Origin: Amphritea atlantica
GTDB taxonomy: Bacteria > Pseudomonadota > Gammaproteobacteria > Pseudomonadales > Balneatricaceae
Reading direction: 5' to 3'
NCBI RefSeq assembly: GCF_900111095.1
Contig: NZ_FOGB01000002.1
Location: forward strand, 501,626 to 565,625
Length of the DNA stretch: 64,000 nucleotides
The stretch's first letter is position 1, and the number at the start of each line of letters is the position of its first letter. The translations under genes were made by a program, and so were the position numbers. Below the pieces are notes generated by a model that ran no database searches, was not told the origin of the DNA, and was given only the letters and a program-made list of their open reading frames with translations. Shown one piece after another: positions 16,001 to 26,103 of the stretch.

Positions 16001-16429
16001 ATGGCACTTGAAAATCAAGAATTACGTAAAGCTGGCCTGAAGGTTACCCTGCCTCGGGTGAAAATTTATCAGATTCTTGAGAAAGCGGGCGAAGGTGATC
16101 ATTTCAGTGCAGAAGATATCTACAAGCTTCTGCTGGAGCACAATGAAGATGTTGGCCTGGCAACCGTTTATCGTGTACTGACTCAGTTTGAGGCCGCGGG
16201 ACTGGTTTCACGGCATCATTTTGAAGGTGGCCATTCGGTTTTTGAACTGACCCAGGATGAACAGCACGATCATATTGTCTGTGTGAAGTGCGGCAAAGTG
16301 CGTGAGTTCAGTGATCCTGCGTTGAAAAAACGTCAGGATCAGATCGCTAAGGAGCTGGGGTTTAAAATCACTGACCGGACGCTCTATCTCTACGGTGAGT
16401 GTGCCGATGGTTGCGCGAACACGAAATAG
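16001..16429 (+). CDS. fur: Ferric uptake regulator Fur
   Basis: A 142-aa Fur protein. The winged helix covers residues 1-85 (LRKAGLKVTLPRVKIYQIL, DVGLATVYRVLTQFEAAGLV), and the metal sites lie in HHFEGGHSVFEL and HDHIVCVKCGKVREF, with a C-terminal CADGC. Fe2+-Fur represses iron-uptake genes, probably including the TonB-related genes in this window. A terminator separates it from the convergent recN. Confidence 0.97.
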   Translation: MALENQELRKAGLKVTLPRVKIYQILEKAGEGDHFSAEDIYKLLLEHNEDVGLATVYRVLTQFEAAGLVSRHHFEGGHSVFELTQDEQHDHIVCVKCGKVREFSDPALKKRQDQIAKELGFKITDRTLYLYGECADGCANTK

Positions 16430-16456
16430 TTATCTCAGAGATATTTTCAGAGTTTT

Positions 16457-16481
16457 AAAAAACCGGCTATGCCGGTTTTTT
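16457..16481. terminator. Bidirectional terminator between fur and recN
   Basis: Stem AAAAAACCGGC? in effect A-tract plus ACCGGC at 16457-16467, TAT loop, GCCGGT plus T-tract at 16471-16481. It serves both converging genes. Confidence 0.9.
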
Positions 16482-16510
16482 ACGTTTCTAACCTCTGCTG
16501 TGTTCGGGTG

Positions 16511-18187
16511 TCAGCTTTTAATGGCATCCAGTCCCAGCATCTCCCGGGCATGATCCAGGGAGGTTTCGGTGACATCGATACCGCCCAGCATACGTGCCAC
16601 TTCGCCAACACGCTGGTTCATATTCAGGCGATCGATGCGGGTGAGGGTCTTATCCTTTACGGTTTGCTTGCTGACAAACAGATGCTGATGTCCCTGGGAT
16701 GCCACCTGAGGCTGGTGGGTGACCACCAGAATCTGGTTGTTTTCACCGAGCTGGCGCAGCAACCGACCGACAACCTCAGCGATAGCACCACCGATACCGA
16801 CATCGACCTCATCGAAGATCAGAGTCGGGGTGCTGGAGGTCTGCGCGGTAATCACCTGAATCGCCAGAGAGATCCGCGAAAGTTCGCCGCCAGAGGCGAC
16901 TTTGTTCAGTGGACGGGGCGGCTGGCCGGCGTTGGTAGTGATCAGAAACTCAACCTCTTCCAGGCCATGGGCATTCAGCTGGTCTTTGTTATAGGGGGTG
17001 ATGGAAACACTGAGTTCAGCGGCGGTCATCCCCAGACTGTGAAGTTGTTTGTTGACCTCGTTTCTGAGTGACAGGGCGGCTTTTTTGCGCGCTTTGCTGA
17101 GATTCTCTGCGCTGTCGATAAATGCCTGGCGGGCGTTCTCTGTTTCCTGATGCAGCTGTTCCAGTGCCTGATCTGACATGTTCAGACCCTCCAGCTCCTG
17201 CTGGATGTCGAGATAGAACTGTGGCAGTTGTTCGGCGGGTATGCGGTGTTTACGCGCCATATCAAATATGCTGCTGAGTCTCTCTTCAACGTCAGCCTGG
17301 CGTTTCGGGTTCAGTTCAACCCGGTCCATATAGTGGCTCATCTCCTGACAAGCCTCTTCGATCTGAATCTGAGCGCTGTTCAGCATCTCGATGGTCTGGC
17401 TGACCGAGGGTGAGGTACCCTTGATCTTGCCCAGCAGGTGTTGGCACTGGTTGAGCAGGCTTAAACAGTTAACCTCTTCAGCCTCGCTGGTGAGCTGTAA
17501 GATCTGCTGTCCGGACTGCAGGATCTCACCGGCATTGGCCAGGGTGCTTTGCTCCTCGACCAGTTTTTCATATTCCCCTTCACTGATTCCCAGTTGTTCC
17601 AGCTCTTCCGCCTGATAGCTGAGTAGCTGCAGGCGGGCGGTCTGTTCTTCACTCTGAGCTGACAGCTGCCGCAAACGGTTGTTCAGGCTTTGCCAGTTGC
17701 GGAACAGCTGACGGGTTTTGCCTGCCAGTTCACCCTTGCCGGAATAGGCATCCAGCAGGTAGCGGTGATGATCTTTTTTCAACAACCGCTGGTGTTCATG
17801 CTGACCATGAATCTCGATCAGGTATTCACCCAGTTCGCGGACTTTGTTGATCGGGCAGGGACTGCCGTTGATATAGCTTCTTGAGCGCCCTTCGGTGGTG
17901 ATCACCCGGCGCAGAATGCACTCATCGTCATCCAGATCCTGGTGTCTCAGCCATTTCTGTGCGGTGGGGATATTGGAGATATCGAAGCTGGCAATAATTT
18001 CTGCCCGTTCGGCGCCCTTGCGAACAGAGCCCATATCGGCACGATCACCCAGTGTGAGTCCCAGAGCGTCGAGCATAATTGATTTACCAGCCCCGGTTTC
18101 GCCACTGACAACGGTCATGCCGTTTTCCAGCTCCAGGTCCAGTTCTTCGACAATAGCGTAGTTGCGGATGTTCAGTTGAGTCAGCAT
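16511..18187 (-). CDS. recN: DNA repair ATPase RecN
   Basis: A 558-aa SMC-like protein acting in double-strand-break repair. Walker A is GETGAGKS near residue 32 (SGETGAGKSIMLDALGLTLG); the coiled-coil arms fill about 160-390, and the C-terminal head holds the signature VASGGELSRISLAIQV and Walker B PTLIFDEVDVGIGG. The start is set at MLTQLNIRNY; another ATG two codons earlier is possible. A perfect LexA box is placed directly before the gene. Confidence 0.95.
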   Translation of the reverse strand: MLTQLNIRNYAIVEELDLELENGMTVVSGETGAGKSIMLDALGLTLGDRADMGSVRKGAERAEIIASFDISNIPTAQKWLRHQDLDDDECILRRVITTEGRSRSYINGSPCPINKVRELGEYLIEIHGQHEHQRLLKKDHHRYLLDAYSGKGELAGKTRQLFRNWQSLNNRLRQLSAQSEEQTARLQLLSYQAEELEQLGISEGEYEKLVEEQSTLANAGEILQSGQQILQLTSEAEEVNCLSLLNQCQHLLGKIKGTSPSVSQTIEMLNSAQIQIEEACQEMSHYMDRVELNPKRQADVEERLSSIFDMARKHRIPAEQLPQFYLDIQQELEGLNMSDQALEQLHQETENARQAFIDSAENLSKARKKAALSLRNEVNKQLHSLGMTAAELSVSITPYNKDQLNAHGLEEVEFLITTNAGQPPRPLNKVASGGELSRISLAIQVITAQTSSTPTLIFDEVDVGIGGAIAEVVGRLLRQLGENNQILVVTHQPQVASQGHQHLFVSKQTVKDKTLTRIDRLNMNQRVGEVARMLGGIDVTETSLDHAREMLGLDAIKS

Positions 18188-18197
18188 AACCATTAGT

Positions 18198-18213
18198 CTG
18201 TGTATTTATACAG
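18198..18213 (-). promoter_or_regulatory. LexA (SOS) box of recN
   Basis: CTGT-N8-ACAG: minus strand CTGTATAAATACACAG. It matches the gammaproteobacterial LexA consensus in all fixed positions and overlaps the recN promoter region, 10 bp before the start codon. recN is a classic SOS gene. Confidence 0.9.
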
Positions 18214-18292
18214 TGGTTAATGTATAAGCCAATAATGGCTTCTGTGCAATCAATAACTACTCAGTCTGGTTAAAAAAATCTAAAAATACCCA

Positions 18293-18318
18293 CTTGAATC
18301 CTGTTGTCATAGCCCCAT
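18293..18318 (+). promoter_or_regulatory. Sigma-32 heat-shock promoter of grpE
   Basis: CTTGAA at 18293-18298, a 14-bp spacer and CCCCAT at 18313-18318 followed by ATA, matching the RpoH consensus in the key positions. Transcription would start near 18326, about 40 nt before grpE. Confidence 0.9.
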
Positions 18319-18365
18319 ATAAAAGCTCAACAGAAAACTCACATATCAGATGGTTGGAGAAAGTG

Positions 18366-18971
18366 ATGGCAGGCGAAGATAAGTCTCAGGTTGAAGAGCA
18401 GCAGCCGGAAGCAGTAACTGAAGCGGTTGAAGAGACTGTGGGTGCTGATGCAACCGTTGACCAGGTCGCTGAAAACGTTGCCGCTGACGATGTCGATGTG
18501 GACGCGTTGCAACAGGATCTGGCTCAGGCCAGAGATCAGGTTGCGGCCCTGAAAGATCAGGAATTGCGAACCCGTGCAGAGATGCAGAATATTCGCCGTC
18601 GGGCGGAGATGGATGTAGAGAAAGCTCATAAATTTGCGCTGGAGAAGTTTGCCAATGAGCTGCTACCGGTCGTCGATAGCCTGGAGCGCGCGATTGAAGC
18701 GTCCAGCAGCGATGATGAAGCGGTGGTTGCACTGCGTGAAGGGGTTGAGATGACCCTGAATATGTTCGTTACAGGCCTGGGTAAGTTTAAGGTTGAGCAG
18801 CATAACCCTGAGGGAGAGCCGTTCAATCCAGAGCTGCACCAGGCGATGTCGATGGTACCTAATCCGGATGTTGCTGCGAACCACGTTATGGCAGTCATGC
18901 AGAAGGGTTATAGCCTCAATGGACGTCTGATTCGTCCGGCGATGGTCATTGTTTCTAAAGGCGCAGAATAA
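18366..18971 (+). CDS. grpE: Nucleotide exchange factor GrpE
   Basis: A 201-aa co-chaperone that releases ADP from DnaK. An acidic disordered start ([16 protein letters not shown]) is followed by the long dimerising helix ([40 protein letters not shown]) and the beta-wing domain ([37 protein letters not shown]). The ATG at 18366 gives MAGEDKSQ; upstream extension would run into the heat-shock promoter. It is the first gene of grpE-dnaK-dnaJ. Confidence 0.96.
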   Translation: MAGEDKSQVEEQQPEAVTEAVEETVGADATVDQVAENVAADDVDVDALQQDLAQARDQVAALKDQELRTRAEMQNIRRRAEMDVEKAHKFALEKFANELLPVVDSLERAIEASSSDDEAVVALREGVEMTLNMFVTGLGKFKVEQHNPEGEPFNPELHQAMSMVPNPDVAANHVMAVMQKGYSLNGRLIRPAMVIVSKGAE

Positions 18972-19068
18972 GTCAGGACTTGAAACTGATAAATCCGCAC
19001 CAATATAGCTAGCAAGTTAAAAGAATTTCGCCCGTCAGAACGGGCACAGAATTACTGGAGTGATAAAA

Positions 19069-20991
19069 ATGGGTAGAATTATTGGTATAGACCTGGGCAC
19101 AACTAACTCATGTGTTGCTATTCTTGATGGCGACAAGCCCCGGGTTATTGAAAACGCTGAGGGTGATCGTACCACCCCCTCCATCATTGCTTACGCAGAA
19201 GATGGTGAGATTCTGGTAGGTCAGCCGGCGAAGCGTCAGGCCGTCACCAACCCGAACAATACCCTGTTTGCGATTAAGCGTCTGATCGGCCGTCGTTTTA
19301 AAGACGAGGTGGTTCAGAAAGATATCAAGATGGTGCCTTACAAAATTATCGAAGCTGATAACGGCGATGCCTGGGTTCAGGTTAACGATAAGAAGATGGC
19401 GGCCCCACAGGTCTCTGCAGAAATTCTGAAGAAGATGAAGAAAACTGCCGAGGACTATCTGGGTGAAGCGGTCACTGATGCGGTCATTACCGTGCCTGCT
19501 TACTTCAATGACTCCCAGCGTCAGGCAACTAAAGATGCCGGTAAAATTGCGGGTCTGAACGTTAAGCGTATCATCAACGAGCCAACGGCTGCGGCACTGG
19601 CTTATGGTATGGATAAGTCCAAGGGCGATAAAACCATCGCTGTATACGACCTGGGTGGTGGTACTTTCGATATCTCTATCATTGAAATTGCAGAAGTTGA
19701 TGGCGAACATCAGTTTGAAGTACTGGCGACTAACGGTGATACCTTCCTGGGTGGTGAGGATTTTGACTCCCGTCTGATTGAGTATCTGGCCGCTGAGTTC
19801 AAGAAAGAGTCCGGTATTGATCTGCACAATGATCCACTGGCGTTGCAGCGTCTGAAAGAGGGGGCTGAGAAGGCAAAAGTTGAGCTGTCTTCTGCTCAGT
19901 CTACCGATGTTAACCTGCCTTACATCACTGCTGACGCTACCGGTCCTAAGCACCTGAATGTAAAAATCAGCCGTGCCAAGATGGAGTCGCTGGTTGAAGC
20001 GCTGGTTGATCGTTCCATGGATCCTTGCCGCATCGCACTGAAAGATGCTGATCTGTCCGCTTCTGATATCGACGAAGTCATTCTGGTAGGTGGTCAGACC
20101 CGTATGCCACTGGTGCAGCGTAAAGTAACCGAATTCTTTGGCAAAGAAGCACGTAAAGACGTTAACCCGGATGAAGCGGTTGCGATCGGTGCTTCCATCC
20201 AGGCTGCGGTGCTGTCCGGTGATGTGAAAGACGTTCTGCTGCTGGATGTTACCCCACTGAGCCTGGGTATCGAGACAATGGGTGGGGTTGCCACTCCGGT
20301 TATTGAGAAGAACACCACAATCCCGACTAAGAAGTCTCAGGTGTTCTCAACGGCCGATGACAACCAGACTGCGGTAACCATTCACGTGGTTCAGGGTGAG
20401 CGTAAACAAGCGTCTGGCAACAAATCACTGGGTCGCTTTGACCTGGCCGATATCCCGCCAGCACCCCGCGGTATGCCACAGATCGAAGTCACCTTCGATA
20501 TCGATGCCAACGGTATCCTGAACGTATCTGCAAAAGATAAGGCGACTGGCAAAGAGCAGTCTATTATCATCAAAGCCTCTTCTGGTCTGAGTGATGAAGA
20601 AGTTGAACAGATGATTCAGGACGCGGAAGCCAATGCTGAAGCGGATAAGAAGTTTGAAGAGATGAGTCAGGCCCGTAACCAGGGTGATGCGATGATTCAC
20701 TCCGCTAAGAAAACTCTGGAAGACGCGGGTGACAAGGCGACTGAAGAGGAAAAAACAGCGATCAACAGCGCTATCGAAGAGCTGGAAGGCGTGCTGAAAG
20801 GTGATGACAAAGAAGTGATCGAAGCCAAGACAGCTGCGTTGACCGAAGCAGTCTCTGCTGTGGCTCAGAAGATGTATGCTGAAGCAGCTCAGCAGGCTGA
20901 AGGTCAGGGCGGAGAGCAGGCCCAGGCTGAACCGGCTGACGATGCTGTTGATGCTGAGTTTGAAGAAGTTAAAGACGACGAGAAAAAGTAA
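19069..20991 (+). CDS. dnaK: Chaperone DnaK (Hsp70)
   Basis: A 640-aa Hsp70. The nucleotide-binding domain shows [33 protein letters not shown] and [14 protein letters not shown]; the interdomain linker is [16 protein letters not shown], and the C-terminus is the acidic EEVKDDEKK. Chosen start MGRIIGID has a GGAG ribosome site; a GTG nine bases earlier is less likely. A CTTGAA at 18979 with CACCAATAT 13 bp later may be a weak second heat-shock promoter. Confidence 0.98.
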   Translation: MGRIIGIDLGTTNSCVAILDGDKPRVIENAEGDRTTPSIIAYAEDGEILVGQPAKRQAVTNPNNTLFAIKRLIGRRFKDEVVQKDIKMVPYKIIEADNGDAWVQVNDKKMAAPQVSAEILKKMKKTAEDYLGEAVTDAVITVPAYFNDSQRQATKDAGKIAGLNVKRIINEPTAAALAYGMDKSKGDKTIAVYDLGGGTFDISIIEIAEVDGEHQFEVLATNGDTFLGGEDFDSRLIEYLAAEFKKESGIDLHNDPLALQRLKEGAEKAKVELSSAQSTDVNLPYITADATGPKHLNVKISRAKMESLVEALVDRSMDPCRIALKDADLSASDIDEVILVGGQTRMPLVQRKVTEFFGKEARKDVNPDEAVAIGASIQAAVLSGDVKDVLLLDVTPLSLGIETMGGVATPVIEKNTTIPTKKSQVFSTADDNQTAVTIHVVQGERKQASGNKSLGRFDLADIPPAPRGMPQIEVTFDIDANGILNVSAKDKATGKEQSIIIKASSGLSDEEVEQMIQDAEANAEADKKFEEMSQARNQGDAMIHSAKKTLEDAGDKATEEEKTAINSAIEELEGVLKGDDKEVIEAKTAALTEAVSAVAQKMYAEAAQQAEGQGGEQAQAEPADDAVDAEFEEVKDDEKK

Positions 20992-21018
20992 GTCTCTTTA
21001 GTGAATCAGGCTTGATAT

Positions 21019-21045
21019 GACAGCGCGGGCCGGTCCCGCGTTGTC
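21019..21045 (+). terminator. Hairpin between dnaK and dnaJ
   Basis: Stem GACAGCGCGGG / CCCGCGTTGTC (one G-T pair) with a CCGGT loop, then CTGTTTTTA. It probably terminates part of the dnaK transcripts and so lowers dnaJ relative to dnaK. Confidence 0.7.
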
Positions 21046-21100
21046 CTGTTTTTATTCTCAGCTGATTTAAGTATTAGTTAACCGGATTGCGATACAGATT

Positions 21101-22243
21101 ATGTCGAAGAAAGATTTTTACGATGTGTTAGGCGTTTCCAGAGACGCTTCTGACCGGGATATTAAAAAGGCGTTTCGTCGGATGGCGATGAAATACCACC
21201 CGGACCGTAATCCAGACGATAAAGCGGCCGAAGACGCCTTTAAAGAGGTGAATGAGGCTTACGAAGTTTTGTCGGATAGTCAAAAGAAAGCGGCGTATGA
21301 CCAGTATGGGCATGCGGGCATCGACCAGAACGGCATGGGTGGCCATGGCGGATTTGGCGGCGGCGCTGGAGGCTTTGGTGATATCTTTGGTGACGTGTTT
21401 GGCGATATTTTTGGCCAGCAGGGGCACGGAGGCGGTCGTCGCAGCCATGTTCAACGTGGTGCTGATCTGCGTTACACCATGGATCTTAGTCTGGAAGAGG
21501 CGGTAAGAGGGTGCGAAAAAACCATCTCTGTACCGACACTGGTTCCCTGTGAAGTATGTGATGGCAGTGGTGCTAAACCTGGCACCAGTGCTAAAACCTG
21601 TGGTACCTGTGGTGGTATTGGTCAGGTGCGGATGCAACAAGGATTCTTCTCGGTACAGCAGACCTGCCCATCCTGTCATGGTGAGGGACAGGTTGTCTCC
21701 GACCCTTGTTCCAGCTGTCATGGCCAGGGGCGTAAGCAGCAAACCAAAAAACTGTCAGTCAAAATCCCTGCGGGTGTTGATACTGGTGACCGTATCCGTC
21801 TGTCGGGTGAAGGTGAAGCAGGCAGCCATGGTGGTCCATCCGGTGATCTGTTTGTTCAGGTTAATGTCCGGGATCATGCGATCTTTGAACGGGATGGAAA
21901 ACATCTCTATTGTGAAGTTCCGATCAGCTTTATCGACGCGGCACTGGGGGGCGAGCTTGAGGTCCCGACACTGGAATCCCGTGTTAAACTGAAGATTCCT
22001 GCTGAAACCCAGACCGGAAAATTGTTCCGTCTGCGAGGCAAGGGGATTAAACCGGTCCGTGGCGGTGCCGTGGGCGATCTTCTGGTACGGGTGATCGTTG
22101 AAACACCGGTGAATCTGAGCGGTAAGCAGAAAGAGCTGTTGCGTGAATTTGAAGCTGCGATGGATGACCGGCAAAAACATCACGGGCCGAAGAAACATGG
22201 TTTCTTTGACAGCGTGAAGAAATTTTTTGAGGATATGACCTGA
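21101..22243 (+). CDS. dnaJ: Co-chaperone DnaJ (Hsp40)
   Basis: A 380-aa class A J-protein. The J domain has the HPD motif ([16 protein letters not shown]), then comes a Gly/Phe-rich linker ([19 protein letters not shown]), four CxxCxGxG zinc repeats ([32 protein letters not shown]) and the C-terminal substrate domain. It stimulates DnaK ATPase and delivers clients. Confidence 0.98.
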   Translation: MSKKDFYDVLGVSRDASDRDIKKAFRRMAMKYHPDRNPDDKAAEDAFKEVNEAYEVLSDSQKKAAYDQYGHAGIDQNGMGGHGGFGGGAGGFGDIFGDVFGDIFGQQGHGGGRRSHVQRGADLRYTMDLSLEEAVRGCEKTISVPTLVPCEVCDGSGAKPGTSAKTCGTCGGIGQVRMQQGFFSVQQTCPSCHGEGQVVSDPCSSCHGQGRKQQTKKLSVKIPAGVDTGDRIRLSGEGEAGSHGGPSGDLFVQVNVRDHAIFERDGKHLYCEVPISFIDAALGGELEVPTLESRVKLKIPAETQTGKLFRLRGKGIKPVRGGAVGDLLVRVIVETPVNLSGKQKELLREFEAAMDDRQKHHGPKKHGFFDSVKKFFEDMT

Positions 22244-22252
22244 TATTCTCAG

Positions 22253-22282
22253 GGGGCTGCATGGCAGCCCCTGCGACTTTTT
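22253..22282 (+). terminator. Terminator after dnaJ
   Basis: Stem GGGGCTGC (22253-22260) / GCAGCCCC (22264-22271) with an ATG loop, then TGCGACTTTTT. It ends just before the ribosome site of cysE. Confidence 0.75.
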
Positions 22283-22292
22283 GGAGTCTTAC

Positions 22293-23096
22293 ATGAGTGA
22301 TTTTCCCACTCAACCGAAAGAGCTGTGGCAACTGATTCAACAGGAAGCCCGGGAGGAGATGGCCAGAGAGCCGTTTCTGGCAAGTTTCTTTCACAGCACC
22401 ATTATTCGTCACCACAGCCTGTGTGAAGCGGTGAGTTATCTGTTGGCCAATAAACTCTCAGATGAGGTGATGGCCGCTATCACGATGCGCGAGCTGATCG
22501 AAGAGGCGCTCGGGGGAGACCCTGCCATCCTGGAGTGTATCTGTCAGGACATCAGCGCAGTACGCACGCGCGATCCGGCGGTTGCCAGCTTCACCACCGT
22601 CCTTCTCTACCTGAAGGGCTTTCATGCCCTGCAGGCATATCGTATTGCACACTGGATGTGGCAGCAGGGGCGTCATTCGATGGCGCTGTACCTGCAGAGC
22701 CGTGTCAGTGAAGTGTTTCAGGTGGATATCCATCCTGCGGCGCAGATCGGTTGCGGTGTGATGTTTGATCACGCCACCGGTATTGTGGTTGGCGAAACCT
22801 GCGTGATTGAAAATGACGTCTCTATTCTTCAGTCCGTGACGCTCGGTGGCACAGGAAAGCAGACCGGTGATCGCCATCCCAAGATTCGTGAAGGGGTGAT
22901 GATTGCTGCCGGCGCTAAGATCTTTGGAAATATCGAAGTGGGAGCCGGGGCGAAAGTCGGCGGAGGCTCTGTGGTGCTGGAAGATGTTCCGCCCCATACG
23001 ACCGTGGTCGGGGTTCCGGCAAAGATTGTGGGTCGTCCTGAGTGCGAAAAGCCCGCGTTTGATATGGATCAGAGCGTTAGTCAGCAGAAAGAGTAA
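22293..23096 (+). CDS. cysE: Serine O-acetyltransferase CysE
   Basis: A 267-aa enzyme making O-acetylserine, the precursor of cysteine. The N-terminal helical part contains LASFFHSTIIRHHSLCEAV, and the C-terminal left-handed beta-helix has hexapeptide repeats with the active-site region VDIHPAAQIGCGVMFDHATG and VTLGGTGKQTGDRHPKI, then GAGAKVGGGSVVLEDVPP. Start ATG has a GGAG site. Its place between dnaJ and dapB is not the usual pseudomonad order. Confidence 0.95.
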   Translation: MSDFPTQPKELWQLIQQEAREEMAREPFLASFFHSTIIRHHSLCEAVSYLLANKLSDEVMAAITMRELIEEALGGDPAILECICQDISAVRTRDPAVASFTTVLLYLKGFHALQAYRIAHWMWQQGRHSMALYLQSRVSEVFQVDIHPAAQIGCGVMFDHATGIVVGETCVIENDVSILQSVTLGGTGKQTGDRHPKIREGVMIAAGAKIFGNIEVGAGAKVGGGSVVLEDVPPHTTVVGVPAKIVGRPECEKPAFDMDQSVSQQKE

Positions 23097-23121
23097 TGAA
23101 TTAAATGACCGGCTGACGTAG

Positions 23122-23958
<837 letters not shown>

Positions 23959-23980
23959 TACCAACCTGCGGTGAGAAAAG

Positions 23981-24030
23981 ACCGTCAGATGAATCAGCTG
24001 TGACAGCGGGTTCGGATGACGGTTTTTTTA
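23981..24030 (+). terminator. Terminator after dapB
   Basis: ACCGTCA (23981-23987) pairs with TGACGGT (24017-24023) across a 29-nt loop with internal pairing, followed by a long T-run. Confidence 0.7.
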
Positions 24031-24144
24031 TTTTTAATGAATGATTAACTAAATATCCCATAATGGGGCGAACCCTGCCCCACAGAGTAGTATTTTTAAT
24101 CTATATTTGATGGGATGACAGCGAACGGCTTATGGAGTGACCAG

Positions 24145-24534
24145 ATGTCTGCCAAAAAATTTGCGACCCTGAAAGAGATGGGATTTGAAGATCCCCATGA
24201 AATTGAGAAATATACCACCCGTACAGAGAATGATATCGATGTACTGAAGGTCTATCTGCATCGTCATCATGGCGAATGGATGACCAAGAGCAAGAAATTC
24301 AAGTTTAAGCGGCGCCATACCAACGTCTCGGTCGAGGGGGGGCTGGTGCCCTATCGTGCCAGCACCGAGCCTTCGCCCTATTACCTGAAAGCGGTTGCTG
24401 AGCTTGAGCAGTTGGTGGTGGAAGAGAAGTCGGTAAAAGATAAGAAGCAGCACCTGCTGGAAGAGCTGGAACACCTGGAGAAGGTGGTGACCCGAAAAGT
24501 GGAAGATCTGCGTCGGCAGATTGAAGAGCTGTAA
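24145..24534 (+). CDS. DUF3461 family protein
   Basis: A 129-aa conserved protein of unknown function found in gammaproteobacteria. Start MSAKKFATLKEMGFEDPHEI is preceded by TGGAG. The body is basic (MTKSKKFKFKRRHTNV) and the last 45 residues form a likely coiled coil (KKQHLLEELEHLEKVVTRKV). No catalytic motif is visible. It stands alone between two terminators. Confidence 0.85.
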   Translation: MSAKKFATLKEMGFEDPHEIEKYTTRTENDIDVLKVYLHRHHGEWMTKSKKFKFKRRHTNVSVEGGLVPYRASTEPSPYYLKAVAELEQLVVEEKSVKDKKQHLLEELEHLEKVVTRKVEDLRRQIEEL

Positions 24535-24556
24535 ACAGCGTTCGATATAACGATAG

Positions 24557-24589
24557 ACGGCTGGTGAGCAATCACTGGCCGTTTTTTTT
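24557..24589 (+). terminator. Terminator after the DUF3461 gene
   Basis: ACGGCTGGTGA (24557-24567) pairs with TCACTGGCCGT (24572-24582) with one mismatch and a GCAA tetraloop, followed by eight T. Confidence 0.88.
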
Positions 24590-24610
24590 ATCAGCGGGAG
24601 TGATGGAGAG

Positions 24611-24922
24611 ATGTATAAACTGGCGTTCTTTGTACCGCAAGACAACCTGGAAGAGGTTAAGCAGGCTCTGTTTGCGGTGGGGGCAGGCAGGATCGGCGAC
24701 TATGACTGTTGCTGTTGGCAGGTAAAGGGGCTCGGTCAGTTCCGCCCGCTGCCGGGAAGTAACCCGCATATCGGCCGTCAGAATTTGCTGCAGCAGGTGG
24801 AGGAGTGGAAGGTTGAGCTGGTGTGTGAAGATCAGCTTATCCAGGCCGTAGTGAGTGCTCTGAAGCAGGCCCATCCCTATGAGGAAGTCGCTTACGATGT
24901 CTGGCAGCTGAGTGATTTATAA
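24611..24922 (+). CDS. NIF3-like insert-domain protein (YqfO type)
   Basis: A 103-aa stand-alone copy of the CutA/PII-like domain that is inserted in larger NIF3 proteins: KLAFFVPQDNLEEVKQALFA, GRIGDYDCCCWQVKGLGQF, RPLPGSNPHIGRQN, and the end ALKQAHPYEEVAYDVWQL. These motifs are characteristic. Such proteins bind metal or nucleotide in some structures, but no cellular role is established. Three adjacent cysteines (CCC) are noteworthy. Confidence 0.85.
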   Translation: MYKLAFFVPQDNLEEVKQALFAVGAGRIGDYDCCCWQVKGLGQFRPLPGSNPHIGRQNLLQQVEEWKVELVCEDQLIQAVVSALKQAHPYEEVAYDVWQLSDL

Positions 24923-25145
24923 TCATGTTTATAACTCTGAGTGTTATAAACATAATCTGTTGATAAGGGTGTTGATTAAGTATGGGTAACCGCTTAACTT
25001 TATAAGTAACGTATTGTTATTTAATAGATAAATTGTTTTGTGTTAATTCTGAGCAGGTTATTAACTGAGCAGCAGCGAACAGGGAAAATAAGTCACAAAA
25101 ACTGTGGATATCATTGTGGATTAAGTATGGGTATCACTGGGGTAA
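24923..25145. other. AT-rich non-coding region with repeats
   Basis: No gene seen. It contains a perfect inverted repeat (TGTTTATAAC at 24926-24935 and GTTATAAACA at 24943-24952), an exact 15-bp direct repeat GATTAAGTATGGGTA at 24974-24988 and 25119-25133, and several sequences one base off the DnaA box TGTGNATAA (24926, 24944 minus, 24959, 25104, 25116). Confidence 0.5.
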
Positions 25146-25179
25146 GCGACGCAGACCCCGTGGCTGCGGGGATCTGCGC
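25146..25179 (-). terminator. Hairpin downstream of marC
   Basis: GCGACGCAGACCCCG pairs with CGGGGATCTGCGC, with small mismatches, around TGGCTG. It lies 18 bp past the marC stop on the minus strand, without a clear T-run. Confidence 0.55.
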
Positions 25180-25196
25180 TATTGGTGTAATAACGC

Positions 25197-25805
25197 TCAG
25201 TGACTGATGCGGTTCATAAAGCCGGTAATGCCCGTCAGAACAATCTCTGATGCCATGGCGGCGAGAATCAGGCCGGTAATCTTGCTGAGAATATTCAGCC
25301 CTGTTTTGCCCAGCAGGCGCTCCACCCGGGTTGCGGCATGCAATAATATCAGCAGACAGATCAGCGCCATAAACATGCCACTGAGTCCCAGGATAACCTC
25401 TATGCCGTGCAGCTCTGAACCATATACCAGAATCGCACCGATGGTGGCGGGACCGATAATGGTGGGGATCGCCAGCGGCACAACCGAGGCATCCTCTCTG
25501 GGACCTCCAGGTACCTGAGCGTTGGTGCGTATGCCATCCTTAACCAGGCTGATGGCAGACAGAAACAGCAGTATCCCGGCACCAATGCGGAAAGAGTCGA
25601 TCGTTATGCCCAACAGCTCAAACAGTGGTGAACCGAAGAAAAACAGAATCAGTGACGCCAGGGCCGCGGCCAGGACCGCTTTATTAGCAGTGCTGCGTCG
25701 CTCTGCCGGGGTGTCACTGCGGGTCAGAGAGAGGAACATAGACACCACAAAGAAGGGTGCGAAAAGGACGAAAAATTTAATCCAGGTGGTGATTAATAAA
25801 GTCAT
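25197..25805 (-). CDS. MarC family (UPF0056) inner-membrane protein
   Basis: A 202-aa protein with six predicted helices: FFVLFAPFFVVSMFLSL, AVLAAALASLILFFFGSPLF, and the family phrase VVPLAIPTIIGPATIGAILV. MarC was once linked to multiple antibiotic resistance but the function of the family remains unknown. It is the last of three small minus-strand genes. Confidence 0.92.
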   Translation of the reverse strand: MTLLITTWIKFFVLFAPFFVVSMFLSLTRSDTPAERRSTANKAVLAAALASLILFFFGSPLFELLGITIDSFRIGAGILLFLSAISLVKDGIRTNAQVPGGPREDASVVPLAIPTIIGPATIGAILVYGSELHGIEVILGLSGMFMALICLLILLHAATRVERLLGKTGLNILSKITGLILAAMASEIVLTGITGFMNRISH

Positions 25806-25850
25806 AGGTGGTTCTCATGATCCGCGCAGGATAAGCGCAGTTAAATAAAA

Positions 25851-25869
25851 AACGGCCTTGTGGGCCGTT
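25851..25869 (-). terminator. Terminator of the Pmp3-like gene
   Basis: Stem AACGGCC (25851-25857) / GGCCGTT (25863-25869). Read on the minus strand the stem is followed by TTTTTATTT, as expected for termination downstream of the small membrane-protein gene. Confidence 0.85.
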
Positions 25870-25918
25870 ATTCATAGCTGTTGCCGTGGGGTGAAAACAC
25901 GGCAGGACAGGGAAGTGG

Positions 25919-26080
25919 TTATTTTAACACCAGCCAGAGGGCATGCAGAATACCTGGAAGGTAAAAAAACAGACAGAGCACAATATTGATAACCAGTTGC
26001 AGGCCTGCTCCGGTTTTCATAAATACTGCGATTGGGGGCAGTAATATAGCAAGAATAATAAGAATCAGTTTGTTATCCAT
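25919..26080 (-). CDS. Pmp3/YqaE family (UPF0057) small membrane protein
   Basis: A 53-aa ORF read as MDNKLILIILAILLPPIAVF, then MKTGAGLQLVINIVLCLFFY and LPGILHALWLVLK. It has the two hydrophobic segments and the central ILLPP...G and LPGILHALW motifs of the Pmp3/YqaE family. Members are stress-induced proteolipids that affect membrane potential in yeast and plants; the bacterial role is unclear. The ATG has AAGGAA and AGG just upstream. It has its own terminator. Confidence 0.88.
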   Translation of the reverse strand: MDNKLILIILAILLPPIAVFMKTGAGLQLVINIVLCLFFYLPGILHALWLVLK

Positions 26081-26103
26081 CCTAAGTTCCTTTGTCTTAA
26101 TGA

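Noticed and set aside
19108..19953. A 281-codon minus-strand frame inside dnaK
   Set aside because: Shadow of the highly biased dnaK codons; no protein family resemblance.
24923..25145. The AT-rich gap as a chromosomal origin
   Set aside because: None of the usual origin neighbours (dnaA, dnaN, gidA/mnmG, parAB) is in the window, and no perfect DnaA box is present, so only a weak observation is reported.
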